This document shows, one piece after another, positions 43,229 through 52,134 of a stretch of DNA of 64,000 bases; within the stretch, counting starts at the first letter, position 1, and each line of letters opens with the position of its first letter. Source of the DNA: Niabella pedocola. Its GTDB lineage: Bacteria; Bacteroidota; Bacteroidia; Chitinophagales; Chitinophagaceae. The DNA lies in the NCBI RefSeq assembly GCF_021044425.1, contig NZ_JAJNEC010000005.1, positions 1,860,001 to 1,924,000 on the forward strand. The letters are read 5' to 3'. The notes beneath the pieces are model-generated. The model saw nothing but the letters and a program-made list of their open reading frames with translations, did not search any database and was not told the DNA's origin. Both the position numbers and the translations under genes were made by a program.

Positions 43229-44246
43229 GCAAATAAAGTTACCTGTAGTGTGTTCCGGCACCAGCCTGTTGGGCAACCTGTACCGGGCATTGCCTTATGA
43301 TGAAAAGCTAGCTATTGTAAAAGAATATATTGCCGCCACGCCGGCCGGAGATACCCCCCTGTTTGATTCTGCAGGGAAATATGGTGCCGGGCTGGCCCTG
43401 GAGGAACTGGGCAAATGCCTTAAGGACCTGGGCATCGCAAAAAATGAGGTTCTGATCAGCAATAAACTGGCCTGGGTGCAAAAACCCCTGACCACACCTG
43501 AGCCTACATTTGAAAAAGGCATTTGGCATGCGTTGAAGAATGATGCCGAACAAAAAATCAGCTACGAAGGAATTTTTGAGTGTTTCCGCCAGGGAAATGA
43601 ATTATTGGGCGGTTATATACCACAATTGGTTTCTGTACATGATCCGGATGAATACCTCGCTGCCGCCACGGGCGAAGCCGATTACCAGCAACGGTACGAG
43701 GATATCCTGGGTGCCTACCAGGCACTTACGGAGCTAAGAGCAAAAGGTGAAGTGGCAGGTATCGGCATCGGGGCCAAAGATTGGAGGGCCATTGAAAAAA
43801 TTGCCCGGGATGTAAAACTGGACTGGGTAATGATTGCCAATAGCTTCACCATCTACCATCATCCGAAAGACCTGATCGCCTTTATGGACAGTTTGTATCA
43901 ACAGGGGATCACCATCATCAATTCCGCGGTCTTTCACGGGGGGTTCCTGATGGGCAGCGATTATTTTAATTATATCCTGCTCGATCGCAATAACCCGGAA
44001 CATGCCCATTATTACCAGTGGCGCGACCGGTATTATGAGATCTGCAAGGAATTTGAGATCGACCCCGCTGCAGCTGCCATTTATTTTGGGCTGCACGTAC
44101 CCGGGATAAAAAGTATCGCCTTAAACAGCAGCAATCCCGCCCGCGTACGTAAAAACGTAGAAATGGGACAGATAGAAATCCCCATTGATTTCTGGAACCG
44201 GCTGAAGGAAGATGGGCTGATTGCCGCGGATTATCCTTACCTGTAG
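43227..44246 (+). CDS. Aldo/keto reductase, aldose-1-dehydrogenase-like
   Basis: 339 residues. The family features are the catalytic-loop sequence TPLFDSAGKYGAGLALEELG (Asp, Tyr), the Lys in LISNKLAWVQKP and a His in PQLVSVHDPDEYL. Relatives include D-threo-aldose and L-fucose 1-dehydrogenases that oxidise sugars to lactones in the cytoplasm. A zinc-dependent dehydrogenase gene follows after 130 bases, and each gene has its own dyad-bearing start region, so the two may act in one oxidative sugar pathway. The sugar itself cannot be named. Confidence 0.85.
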   Translation: MQIKLPVVCSGTSLLGNLYRALPYDEKLAIVKEYIAATPAGDTPLFDSAGKYGAGLALEELGKCLKDLGIAKNEVLISNKLAWVQKPLTTPEPTFEKGIWHALKNDAEQKISYEGIFECFRQGNELLGGYIPQLVSVHDPDEYLAAATGEADYQQRYEDILGAYQALTELRAKGEVAGIGIGAKDWRAIEKIARDVKLDWVMIANSFTIYHHPKDLIAFMDSLYQQGITIINSAVFHGGFLMGSDYFNYILLDRNNPEHAHYYQWRDRYYEICKEFEIDPAAAAIYFGLHVPGIKSIALNSSNPARVRKNVEMGQIEIPIDFWNRLKEDGLIAADYPYL

Positions 44247-44333
44247 GCTTTCGGCGGTCAGCAATCAGCTTAAATTCCGGCAATTGGTGCTGGTTCTGCT
44301 CCTGCTGATACTGATCACTCAAAGTCAAACTTG

Positions 44334-44368
44334 TCCAATTGGATATTTAATTGTTATTTTGACAATTA
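44334..44368 (+). promoter_or_regulatory. Palindromic sites before the zinc dehydrogenase gene
   Basis: TCCAATTGGA (44334-44343) is a perfect 10-base palindrome. TAATTGT (44348-44354) and ACAATTA (44362-44368) form a perfect inverted repeat around TATTTTG, which approximates the -7 consensus. The start codon follows at 44377. The segment TTATTTTGACAATT resembles ATAATTTTGACGAAT before the aldo/keto reductase gene, suggesting a common regulator. Confidence 0.55.
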
Positions 44369-44376
44369 TTTAAGTA

Positions 44377-45390
44377 ATGAAAACTCTTGTTTGCACAGCT
44401 CCTGGTCATTTTGCCTTCCGGGAAGATGCACTTCCGGAAGCCGGCGCCGGCAATGCCCGCATCCGTTTGAAGCGGGTGGGCATCTGTGGTACAGACCTTC
44501 ATGCTTTTGAAGGAACCCAACCGTTCTTCAGCTATCCTCGCATCCTGGGGCATGAGCTTTCCGGAGCATTGATTGATAGTGGCAGTGCCGAAGGTTTTGA
44601 ACCAGGTGAGCTGGTGACCATCATCCCTTATTTCAGTTGTGGTACTTGTATTGCCTGCCGCTCGGGCAAGCCGAATTGTTGTGTGTCCATCCAGGTATTT
44701 GGGGTGCATATTGACGGAGGCATGCGGGAAGAGATTGTGGCACCCGCGGGCAGCCTGCTACATGGACAGGGATTAAATGCAGACGAACTGGCATTGGTAG
44801 AACCGCTGGCCATTGGTGCTCATGGAGTGCGCAGGGCAAACGTACAACCCGGTGAGTTTGTACTGGTAATTGGTGCCGGGCCCATCGGACTGGGTACCAT
44901 GGAACTGGCCCGTATTGCAGGTGCACGGGTCATTGCCCTGGATATTAATACAGACCGCCTGCGCTTTTGCCAGGAACACCTGGGCGTTCATGCCGTGGTA
45001 AACGGCACCGATAAAGATGCTGTTGAACAGGTAAAAGCCATCACCAATGGTGATTTTCCTACCGTGGTTATCGACGCCACCGGCAACCTGCGGGCTATCA
45101 ACAGCGGCATCCAATACCTGGCACATGGCGGTCGTTATGTGTTGATCGGTTTGCAAAAAGAGGCTTTCTCGTTCAGTCACCCGGAATTTCACAAACGGGA
45201 AAGCACCCTCCTGAGTAGCCGCAATGCCGTCAAGGACGATTTTGAGCATGTCATACGGTCCATGAAAAAAGGCTCCATCCGGCCACAGACCTATATCACG
45301 CACACGATTCGCTTTGATGAAGTACCCGCGCAGTTTGAAAGCTGGCTCAACCCTGCCTCCGGTGTCATAAAGGCAATGGTGCATTTTTAA
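44377..45390 (+). CDS. Zinc-dependent alcohol/sugar dehydrogenase (MDR family)
   Basis: 337 residues of a medium-chain dehydrogenase. Catalytic zinc ligands are Cys37 (VGICGTD) and His59-Glu60 (GHE); four cysteines at about 88, 91, 94 and 101/102 bind the structural zinc (CGTCIACRSGKPNC). The NAD(P)-binding Rossmann motif is VIGAGPIGLGTMELA, followed by an acidic residue in ALDINTDRL, so NAD is favoured. Substrates of close relatives include polyols, threonine and sugar acids. It follows the aldo/keto reductase gene on the same strand, a likely pair in sugar oxidation. Confidence 0.88.
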   Translation: MKTLVCTAPGHFAFREDALPEAGAGNARIRLKRVGICGTDLHAFEGTQPFFSYPRILGHELSGALIDSGSAEGFEPGELVTIIPYFSCGTCIACRSGKPNCCVSIQVFGVHIDGGMREEIVAPAGSLLHGQGLNADELALVEPLAIGAHGVRRANVQPGEFVLVIGAGPIGLGTMELARIAGARVIALDINTDRLRFCQEHLGVHAVVNGTDKDAVEQVKAITNGDFPTVVIDATGNLRAINSGIQYLAHGGRYVLIGLQKEAFSFSHPEFHKRESTLLSSRNAVKDDFEHVIRSMKKGSIRPQTYITHTIRFDEVPAQFESWLNPASGVIKAMVHF

Positions 45391-45530
45391 AAAGCTGTAT
45401 TATAACTTTTTTTTATCCTTAACACATTAAGAAGTGGTCCTGTTTCTTAATAAATCTTAACGGCTGAACGGTTATCAAGCCGCCGGTATTGGTTACTACG
45501 CCGCTTTTATCTCCCGAAATTTAAACAGTG

Positions 45531-46778
45531 TTAAGACGGCTCCTTTAGCAGTTCGCCTATAAAGCCTTCAAATTCTTTTTTGAATTCCTCATAGTGTTTG
45601 CCGGTGCCCGGCCCGTTAAACCCTGAATGGATTTTCCGGATCGTTCCTTTTTTATCAATCACAATGGATGTTGGAAATGCCTTAATGCTTTCCAGTTGCG
45701 GCAATGTTTTTTCTGTACGCCGCTCGTCGGAAACGGCAACGCCGGTAACCAGGAAAGGATATTTTACATTATAGCGTTTCTGGAAAGGCACCAGCGCCTT
45801 GCGCGATGCTTCAAAATCACCGGTACGTTCATATGCCAATCCGATGATCTCCACCCCCCGGGCCTTGTTCCGGGTATAATAATCGCTCAGATAGGCCGTT
45901 TCATCCATACAATTGGGGCACCAGGAACCCAGCAGCTGCACAATGACCACTTTATTTTTATACCGGGCATCGTTAATAGACACCCATTCACCGGAGGTAG
46001 CCCGGAACCGGAAGTTCAGCCGGCTCTCGCCCTCCCTTAATTTGGTATAGGTATTTTCATCCGGAAGCTGCACGGTATCGTTGCGCCGGGCCGTCCAGCT
46101 TTGCGTGGCTTTTAAGCCGGAATATACAGCAGCCTGGCCGATGCTGTCTTTATCATTCAGCAAGGCGGTAAAAACAAAGGCATGACCTCCGTCAAAACCC
46201 GAAAGGTGCAGGGAATCGCCGCTTACGGATCCCTCCAGGTAGCGGTAATCGCCGGAAGGTGTGAGAAAGGTACCGGTAATCCGGCCACCGGGCTCCTGCG
46301 CAAACTCACCAATCGCCTGCTGTACCTTCCCATTACCGGCATTAAAGCCTACCGCCCAACGCCCGCTGATATCCGCTACTGCAGGTTTGTTCAATGGATA
46401 CCGCTCTGCTACGCCGTGCGTAGCGTAGAAGGGAATTTCCTCTTTGCGCGCACCGTAGCTTTTTATATACAGTCCCTTCAGATTGCCGTTCTTTTCTACC
46501 TTTAGTGCAAAGCCGGAGGCAAAAAATGGCATCCGGATCCAGAGGGAGTCGCCTTTTTGCCTTACATCGTCTACCAGCAACCGTTCCCCGGCATTGATCA
46601 CATAAAGCACCGGCCTCCCCTTAAGCGTAGCCGATTCAAAATTAAAAATGATCTGCTGTCCGTCTGGCCGCTGTAATACGCCCTGCCAGATACCGGGTTT
46701 TATGCGTTGTGCCTGGCTGGCCACAAACGAACCCAGTAAAATCAGTATCAAAAAAAAGTATCGGTATATTTTCTGCAT
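45531..46778 (-). CDS. TlpA-like thioredoxin-fold protein, exported
   Basis: 415 residues from the ATG at 46778, which begins a signal peptide (YFFLILILLGSFVASQAQ); the open frame extends 40 residues further with no such signal. The first 270 residues are a beta-rich region of unknown role. The C-terminal 140 residues are a TlpA/ResA-type thioredoxin domain with CPNC (Cys287, Cys290), AFPTSIVIDKKG and the cis-Pro. It probably reduces or exchanges disulfides in the periplasm. It is the third gene of the SusC-SusD unit (132 bases after susD), where such proteins often lie. Its control by the SAM riboswitch is inferred from the layout. Confidence 0.87.
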   Translation of the reverse strand: MQKIYRYFFLILILLGSFVASQAQRIKPGIWQGVLQRPDGQQIIFNFESATLKGRPVLYVINAGERLLVDDVRQKGDSLWIRMPFFASGFALKVEKNGNLKGLYIKSYGARKEEIPFYATHGVAERYPLNKPAVADISGRWAVGFNAGNGKVQQAIGEFAQEPGGRITGTFLTPSGDYRYLEGSVSGDSLHLSGFDGGHAFVFTALLNDKDSIGQAAVYSGLKATQSWTARRNDTVQLPDENTYTKLREGESRLNFRFRATSGEWVSINDARYKNKVVIVQLLGSWCPNCMDETAYLSDYYTRNKARGVEIIGLAYERTGDFEASRKALVPFQKRYNVKYPFLVTGVAVSDERRTEKTLPQLESIKAFPTSIVIDKKGTIRKIHSGFNGPGTGKHYEEFKKEFEGFIGELLKEPS

Positions 46779-46910
46779 GATCGTAAAATCTGTTGAAGTA
46801 AAACAACGTCCTTTCATGTAAAGTTCGCTAAGTTCTTGCATTTGCGCGATTACACGGTCGTTGCCACAGAAACAGCGCTTCAGTGTTTCTGTGGCCAAAC
46901 CAGATCAACA

Positions 46911-48362
46911 TCAGTTTACATCAAACCATAGCTTTGTAAGCAGGTTATCCGTTCCCTGGGCAGCTACAGCAGCTTTATAATTATCACCATTGAGCGACTG
47001 TTCTGTACCCGGGTAAATGAACCGCACCGGTATCTTTCCGTCCAGCACCCCGGATGCACCCGCCGTCAACTGCGGATAATCTAAGCGACGCCACTCGGCA
47101 AAAGCTTCCAGCCCCTGGCCGTACAATGCAATCCACTTCTGTTCACCAATTGATTTTTTATAGTTCGCAGGATTGTACACTACTGAAGGCTGGTTAAGAT
47201 AATTGCTGATCACCGCATTGTCTTTGATCTGGTATTGATTGAATGATGCGGTAATGGCCTGTTTGTACAGATCGGCTGCATCGCCGGTCAACAATCCACG
47301 GGCCACTGCCTCCGCTTTTGCAAACAACACTTCAGCATAGCTTATAATCACTGCTGGATTGGCATCCGACCGGAAAAACGTCAACCCCGGTTTAGACGTT
47401 TTTGCAAACCCCAGGTTATTGGCATCGCTGTTGGTAAGCCCGCTGGGTACCCCTACATAGCTGGTAACAGAGGGATCTGTGGGTTTATCGGCAAATACAA
47501 CCAAACGCGGATCATTTAATGCATATAATTTATCGATGATGGTCTTCCCTACCCGGTAGTCATCCCTGGTGGAAAACCAGGCGGCCACGGGGTTTTGCAG
47601 CGGTGGCTTATCGTACGCCTGCTGTGCGATCTCTGCATTGCTGCTGATCAGCAAAGCAGGGTCGGCGGTTAATTCGCTGATCACCTGTTTTGCTTTTTCC
47701 GGTTCCCGGTCGGCAATACGCAGCGCTATGCGCAGCCGGAGGGCGCCTGCAAATTTTTTCCAGCTGGCCAAACTGCCGCCGTATAAAACATCTCCGGAAA
47801 CACTGCCGGCAGCCGGGTTCAATGCAGTTGCTGCCGATTTCAGCTCATCCAGCAGACCAAAGTATACGTCCTTCTGTGAATCGTATACGGGTGTTAGGGT
47901 TTGTTTTATTTTTCCGGATTCTTTATATGGAATGGCTCCATATGCATCCGTTAACAACTGGAATATCCAGGATCTTAAAATGGTAGCAACGGCTTTATAA
48001 TTAGTATTGGCTTTCTCTTCCGGAAACTGAATGATCGTATTCAGATTCGTGATCACCTGCGCATAACCGGTATTCCAGAGCGCCGTAAAACTGCTGTTGC
48101 TGAAAATATAGCGGTCCGGTTCCGTATACTGGATCTTGGCCCAGTGCTGAATGATGAGCAGGCTGGAGTTGAAATTATTATCTGCCCCCCAATAGGTATC
48201 AGCCGCAATCTTTTCAGCTGCGGTTAACAAATAATCCGGCTGCGGATCTTCCACCGCATTGGGGTTCCGGTTGATTTCCGCCAGGTTCTTTTTGCAGGCA
48301 GTAAAAGAAAGCGTAATAAGAAGCACCAGTAAATTGAATATATTTTTATACATGACTGCCAT
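46911..48362 (-). CDS. SusD/RagB-like outer membrane lipoprotein (SusD_2 type)
   Basis: 483 residues with a lipoprotein signal (LLVLLITLSFTAC) and the family opening NLAEINRNPNAVEDPQPDYLLTAAEK. The TPR-like helices and C-terminal LYGQGLEAFAEWRRLDYPQL are typical of the SusD_2 group. SusD proteins cap the SusC barrel and bind nutrient at the surface. Its ATG lies one base after the susC stop codon; a second ATG (48353) is 9 bases further on. The substrate is unknown, but the control region points to a sulfur-related compound. Confidence 0.9.
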   Translation of the reverse strand: MAVMYKNIFNLLVLLITLSFTACKKNLAEINRNPNAVEDPQPDYLLTAAEKIAADTYWGADNNFNSSLLIIQHWAKIQYTEPDRYIFSNSSFTALWNTGYAQVITNLNTIIQFPEEKANTNYKAVATILRSWIFQLLTDAYGAIPYKESGKIKQTLTPVYDSQKDVYFGLLDELKSAATALNPAAGSVSGDVLYGGSLASWKKFAGALRLRIALRIADREPEKAKQVISELTADPALLISSNAEIAQQAYDKPPLQNPVAAWFSTRDDYRVGKTIIDKLYALNDPRLVVFADKPTDPSVTSYVGVPSGLTNSDANNLGFAKTSKPGLTFFRSDANPAVIISYAEVLFAKAEAVARGLLTGDAADLYKQAITASFNQYQIKDNAVISNYLNQPSVVYNPANYKKSIGEQKWIALYGQGLEAFAEWRRLDYPQLTAGASGVLDGKIPVRFIYPGTEQSLNGDNYKAAVAAQGTDNLLTKLWFDVN

Positions 48363-48363
48363 T

Positions 48364-51300
48364 TTAAAATTTAAGGTTCAGGTTAAATCCGATATTCCGC
48401 ACGGTAGGAAGCGTCAGATCTTCCAGCCCCTGTGCATTGCCGGTGGTAAAGGCCACTTCGGGGTCGATATTGGGTACATTTTTATGAATGATCCAGAGAT
48501 TACGGCCTACCACAGAAAAGGAGGCCCCCTGAAAACCGATCTTGCGGATCCATTGTGCCGGCAGGTTGTACCCCAGCTTTACCTCCCGCAGCTTTACATA
48601 AGAAGCATCATACACGTACTCTTCCTCAATACTCCGGGATGCCTTATAATACTGCGATGCCGGAATAATGGTGGCATTTTTCCTACCATCGGCGGTTACG
48701 CCGTTAAAGATCATCCCGTCATCATATACGGTTTCCCCGTTTGGCCCGCTGGCGCCGGCTTTTGTGCCGTTTGCTTTATTATTGTTTGGATAGTAGTAGC
48801 TAAGTCCCCCGTGCTCGGCATCCCGTCCCGGAAGCGTAAGTGCCAGTACGCCGGTATAGCTTCCGGTTGAGTTGGTTCCCGCAAACAGCGAGCCGCCGAT
48901 GCTGGCATCCACCAAAAAGGAAAGACTGAAGTTTTTATAGGAAACGCTGTTGCTGACACCTCCCACCCAATCGGGCGTAAACTTACCCAGCACTTTTTTA
49001 TTCGGATCCGCCAGCGGAATACCGCTGTTGTTTACCACGATGTTGCCCTCGGCATCCCTGAGATACGCATTGCCGAATAAGGTACCGTACGGCTTTCCAA
49101 CGGAGGCCAGTACCTGCACACTGCGGTAAGATCCCAGCACATAATTCTGCAGGCGCTTTTCATAATCCAGGATCAGTACACGGCTTCTGTTCGCTGCATA
49201 GTTTAAATCAACGTTCCACTGAACGTTATTATTCTTTACCGGAATAACACCTAACTGTACTTCGATACCCTTATTATTGATCTTGCCTGCGTTCATCAGT
49301 TTTTGATTATAGCCGGTTGCAGCCGTTACATCCACTTTCAGGATCTGGTCAATGCTGTTTGAATTGTAAAGGCTCAGATCCAGCCGAACCCGGTTATTGA
49401 GCAGCGCGGCTTCTAAACCTACTTCTGAAGCAATTGTGCTTTCTGATTTAAGACCGGGAGCATAGTCAATTCCGGAAGTAACCAGCGGAGGACTACCCAA
49501 AAACGGAGCATTAAAGTTGAATATATTTGCTAATTGATACGGCTCAGCACTGTTTCCCACTTTGGACCATCCGCCCCTGATCTTTAAATAGTTCAGTGTT
49601 GATGATTTTATATCCAGTGCATCTGTCAGCACCAGGCTGGCGTTTATAGAGGGATAGAAATAGGAAAGATTTTGTACCGGGAGCGTGGAAGACCAGTCAT
49701 TACGCAGCGTTAGATTTATAAAGGCAAAGTTCCTATATCCTAGTTGTCCAGACGCGAATGTGCTGTAGATCTTCGATTTTGAATAATAATTCGAAGACAC
49801 TAAAGGGTCCCTTGAATTCGTAAGGCTATATACATTGGGCACCGCCAGGCGGGGCGCCTGCTGAATATTTTCCTCATAAATTTTTGTACGCAGATTCCAT
49901 CCGGCAAAGGCATCCAGACTGAACAGACTTCCAATGTTTTTATTGTAGCGCAACATGGCTTCCGTATTGCTTTCATTCACTGCAAAAGCATCTTCTTCAT
50001 AAGAACCGAAGGGTGTTCCGTTGGTTCCATAGGCTATTTTCAGCTTGCGCCGGTCGTTATAATAATCGGTACCGGTACGGAAGTTGGCACTTAACCCGTC
50101 AAGGATTGTATAATTGATGTTTACATTTCCGATGATGCGGTTGCGGCGTTGGCTCACGGTATTTTCATACGCGATCCAGTAGGGGTTGCTGTAATAGCTG
50201 TTATTCCAGTTAATGCCGTTGCCGCTGGCATCTTTGTAATTTCTCAGCTGACCGATATCTACCTGGCGGCCAAACCAGGTAAATTGCAGCATGGTGCTGG
50301 TGGCTCTTTTACCGCCTGCCCCAGGAAGGTTGGGCGCATTATTAACGATATAGTTGGCATTCACGCCTACCTTTAATTTTGAAGTAACATTGTAATTAGC
50401 ATTGAAGGATACATTGTCTTTTTTTGCCTCACTGTTGGGCACTACCCCCTGTTGTTTTTCATTATTATATGAAATGCGGTAGTCATAATTTTCTCCGGCA
50501 TTTGCCAATGCGATACCATTGCTGTAGGTAACGCCCGTCCGGAAATAATCCCGTACATTATCGGGGTGCGCTACAAAGGGTACCGGTTGGCCATTGGAAT
50601 AGAATTGCGGGATCAGCCGCCCATCCAGCTTCGGCCCCCAGCTTTCATCCACCCCATCGTTTATGCCACCACCCTTTCCATCTACATAGCTGAATTTTCC
50701 TTCAGAGCCCTGACCAAAAACATTCTGGTATTCCGGCAGGATCAGCAATTTGGCAATATTCACATTGGAGTTTAGCGTTACGCCCAGGCCCTTTTTGCTT
50801 CTTCCGGTTTTTGTTTTGATCAGAATAACTCCCTGCCCTGCACGTGAGCCATAAAGCGCCGCCGCATTGGGTCCCTTCAGCACGCTGATGGTTTCAATAT
50901 CTTCCGGGTTCAGATCCGCAATCGCATTGCGAAAATCGCGCGATCCCCCGGCGCCCAGTTGTGAGTTGTCCACGGGGATACCATCTACCACAAAAAGCGG
51001 CTGGTTATTGCCCGCAATAGAGGTTTCGCCCCTTATCACGATCCGCGAGGATCCCATATCTCCCTGTGTATTGGTAATACGTACTCCGGCGATCTTTCCG
51101 GCCATCGCATTTACGATATTGGTTTCCCGTGCTTCTGAAATATCCTTTGCTTTTAACTCCTGCGTGGCATAACCCAGGGATTTTTTAGCCTTGGAAACAC
51201 CCAACGCCGTCACCACCACTTCGTCGAGCGCCGTATTGGAACTTTGCAGCTGCACCTGCAGGTTTCCCTGTATGGTATCTGTATTTACCTGGCGGTTGGC

Positions 51301-51537
51301 ATAGCCCACATAGGAAAAAAGCAGCGTTGCATGCGGCCCCGCTTCTATGGAGAACTGTCCCTGTTCACTGGTGAGTACACGCCGGTTGGTACCGGAAACT
51401 TCCACCGTTACCCCTGCCAGCGGGGCTCCCGTCTGAAGTTCCTGTACGGTGCCCGTTATCGTTGCCGACTGTGCGGCTCCCAGCAAAGGGAAAAAGACGA
51501 GCGCTGTATAAATAAGTCTTTTTAGAAATTGGTTCAT
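48364..51537 (-). CDS. SusC/RagA-family TonB-dependent outer membrane receptor, SAM-riboswitch controlled
   Basis: 1057 residues, full length for the family. Signal peptide (VFFPLLGAAQS), carboxypeptidase-like domain (GTVQELQTGAPLAGVTVEVSG), TonB box and plug start (LDEVVVTALG), plug motifs PLFVVDGIPVDNS and NAAALYGSRAGQGVILIKTK, then a beta-barrel ending LPTVRNIGFNLNLKF. It would import a nutrient with the downstream SusD lipoprotein. About 410 bases of leader with a SAM-I-type riboswitch and a Met/Cys-rich small frame precede it, so the cargo is probably connected to sulfur amino acid supply. The cargo itself cannot be read from the sequence. Confidence 0.93.
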   Translation of the reverse strand: MNQFLKRLIYTALVFFPLLGAAQSATITGTVQELQTGAPLAGVTVEVSGTNRRVLTSEQGQFSIEAGPHATLLFSYVGYANRQVNTDTIQGNLQVQLQSSNTALDEVVVTALGVSKAKKSLGYATQELKAKDISEARETNIVNAMAGKIAGVRITNTQGDMGSSRIVIRGETSIAGNNQPLFVVDGIPVDNSQLGAGGSRDFRNAIADLNPEDIETISVLKGPNAAALYGSRAGQGVILIKTKTGRSKKGLGVTLNSNVNIAKLLILPEYQNVFGQGSEGKFSYVDGKGGGINDGVDESWGPKLDGRLIPQFYSNGQPVPFVAHPDNVRDYFRTGVTYSNGIALANAGENYDYRISYNNEKQQGVVPNSEAKKDNVSFNANYNVTSKLKVGVNANYIVNNAPNLPGAGGKRATSTMLQFTWFGRQVDIGQLRNYKDASGNGINWNNSYYSNPYWIAYENTVSQRRNRIIGNVNINYTILDGLSANFRTGTDYYNDRRKLKIAYGTNGTPFGSYEEDAFAVNESNTEAMLRYNKNIGSLFSLDAFAGWNLRTKIYEENIQQAPRLAVPNVYSLTNSRDPLVSSNYYSKSKIYSTFASGQLGYRNFAFINLTLRNDWSSTLPVQNLSYFYPSINASLVLTDALDIKSSTLNYLKIRGGWSKVGNSAEPYQLANIFNFNAPFLGSPPLVTSGIDYAPGLKSESTIASEVGLEAALLNNRVRLDLSLYNSNSIDQILKVDVTAATGYNQKLMNAGKINNKGIEVQLGVIPVKNNNVQWNVDLNYAANRSRVLILDYEKRLQNYVLGSYRSVQVLASVGKPYGTLFGNAYLRDAEGNIVVNNSGIPLADPNKKVLGKFTPDWVGGVSNSVSYKNFSLSFLVDASIGGSLFAGTNSTGSYTGVLALTLPGRDAEHGGLSYYYPNNNKANGTKAGASGPNGETVYDDGMIFNGVTADGRKNATIIPASQYYKASRSIEEEYVYDASYVKLREVKLGYNLPAQWIRKIGFQGASFSVVGRNLWIIHKNVPNIDPEVAFTTGNAQGLEDLTLPTVRNIGFNLNLKF

Positions 51538-51573
51538 TGTTACATGCTATTTTAAAGTATTCGGATGGTTACA

Positions 51574-51606
51574 GTCAGGGCATACGGGTCCCGTTCGGCC
51601 TCTGAC
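51574..51606 (-). promoter_or_regulatory. Stable hairpin between the leader peptide and susC
   Basis: On the minus strand GTCAG and GGC pair with GCC and CTGAC (one bulged base), and the loop contains a second stem ACGG-GAC-CCGT. The hairpin starts about 35 bases after the leader-peptide stop and ends 36 bases before the susC ATG. No T-run follows, so it is not a simple terminator; it could hide translation signals or pause polymerase. Confidence 0.6.
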
Positions 51607-51641
51607 CGTTAATTAAAACTGAAATGAAAAAGGGATGAAGA

Positions 51642-51764
51642 TCAACAGCAACAACACGCCAACCTCATCGTAAGAAGTTGCAGCGTTTGTGTGTTACGAC
51701 AGTTCATCTGCCGGCAATTGGGAGACATATGGTCATACCCCGACGATTGCATTTTTGTGTTCAT
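51642..51764 (-). CDS. Met/Cys-rich leader peptide (40 residues, ends in four Cys)
   Basis: ATG at 51764 opens a 40-codon frame ending TGA at 51642. It contains five Met (1, 5, 13, 20, 33) and six Cys (17, 22, 37-40); the last residues are TMRLACCCC. That composition is far from random in a non-coding leader and lies between a SAM riboswitch and the susC gene. By analogy with amino-acid leader peptides, ribosome stalling at the terminal Cys run could alter folding of the following hairpin when cysteine is scarce. This is inference; translation is not shown. No Shine-Dalgarno is seen, as usual for the phylum. Confidence 0.55.
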   Translation of the reverse strand: MNTKMQSSGYDHMSPNCRQMNCRNTQTLQLLTMRLACCCC

Positions 51765-51843
51765 GTTCAAAAATTGCCGTTTAAAAAATTTGTTATGGAA
51801 AGAAAATCGTGAATAGCAGACAATGCAGGGAACATTGACGACT

Positions 51844-51940
51844 CACTTATCTTTCCTTTTTGGATGGATGTAGCACCGCTCCTTGATGGTGGTTGCTAAG
51901 ACTTCCCCGGGCCATTTCCCTCAGTCTTTCTTGATAAGTT
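51844..51940 (-). ncRNA. SAM-I-type (S-box) riboswitch
   Basis: Read on the minus strand, P1 is ACTTATC pairing with GATAAGT at the far end. The core follows the SAM-I consensus: CTTATCAAGAAAG, CTGAGGGAAATGGCCC, GGGGAAGTCTTAGCAACC, then GGTGCTACATCC and a final stem. The element is 97 bases long and starts about 10 bases after the predicted transcription start. SAM riboswitches normally turn the downstream genes off when S-adenosylmethionine is plentiful. It precedes a SusC-SusD-TlpA operon, a less usual target than biosynthesis genes. Confidence 0.9.
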
Positions 51941-51956
51941 GTCTGTTAAGACAGGG

Positions 51957-51987
51957 CAAAGGTAATTGCTAAAATATTATTAGCAAA
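51957..51987 (-). promoter_or_regulatory. Consensus promoter of the SusCD-TlpA operon with a dyad in the spacer
   Basis: On the minus strand, TTTG (51987-51984), a 19-base spacer and TACCTTTG (51964-51957) match the Bacteroidota consensus exactly. A 7-base inverted repeat TTGCTAA / TTAGCAA with a 7-base gap (51966-51986) fills the spacer and could be an operator. Transcription should start near 51950. Confidence 0.8.
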
Positions 51988-52134
51988 ATAAATTTCTACA
52001 AAAAAGGTAGACTATTATTGAAGGAGGAATGCCCGTTTTATTCCGTTCGCATCATCCGCAGGATTGCAGCTTTTTCTGTGGCTGCGCGCAGCAGGATCGA
52101 TCCATTCCTGTTTTATCCGCCTGGAAAGTGGTAT

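Noticed and set aside
51821..51837. Short hairpin CAATG-CATTG as riboswitch terminator
   Set aside because: Only five base pairs and no adjoining T-run; not enough to claim a terminator.
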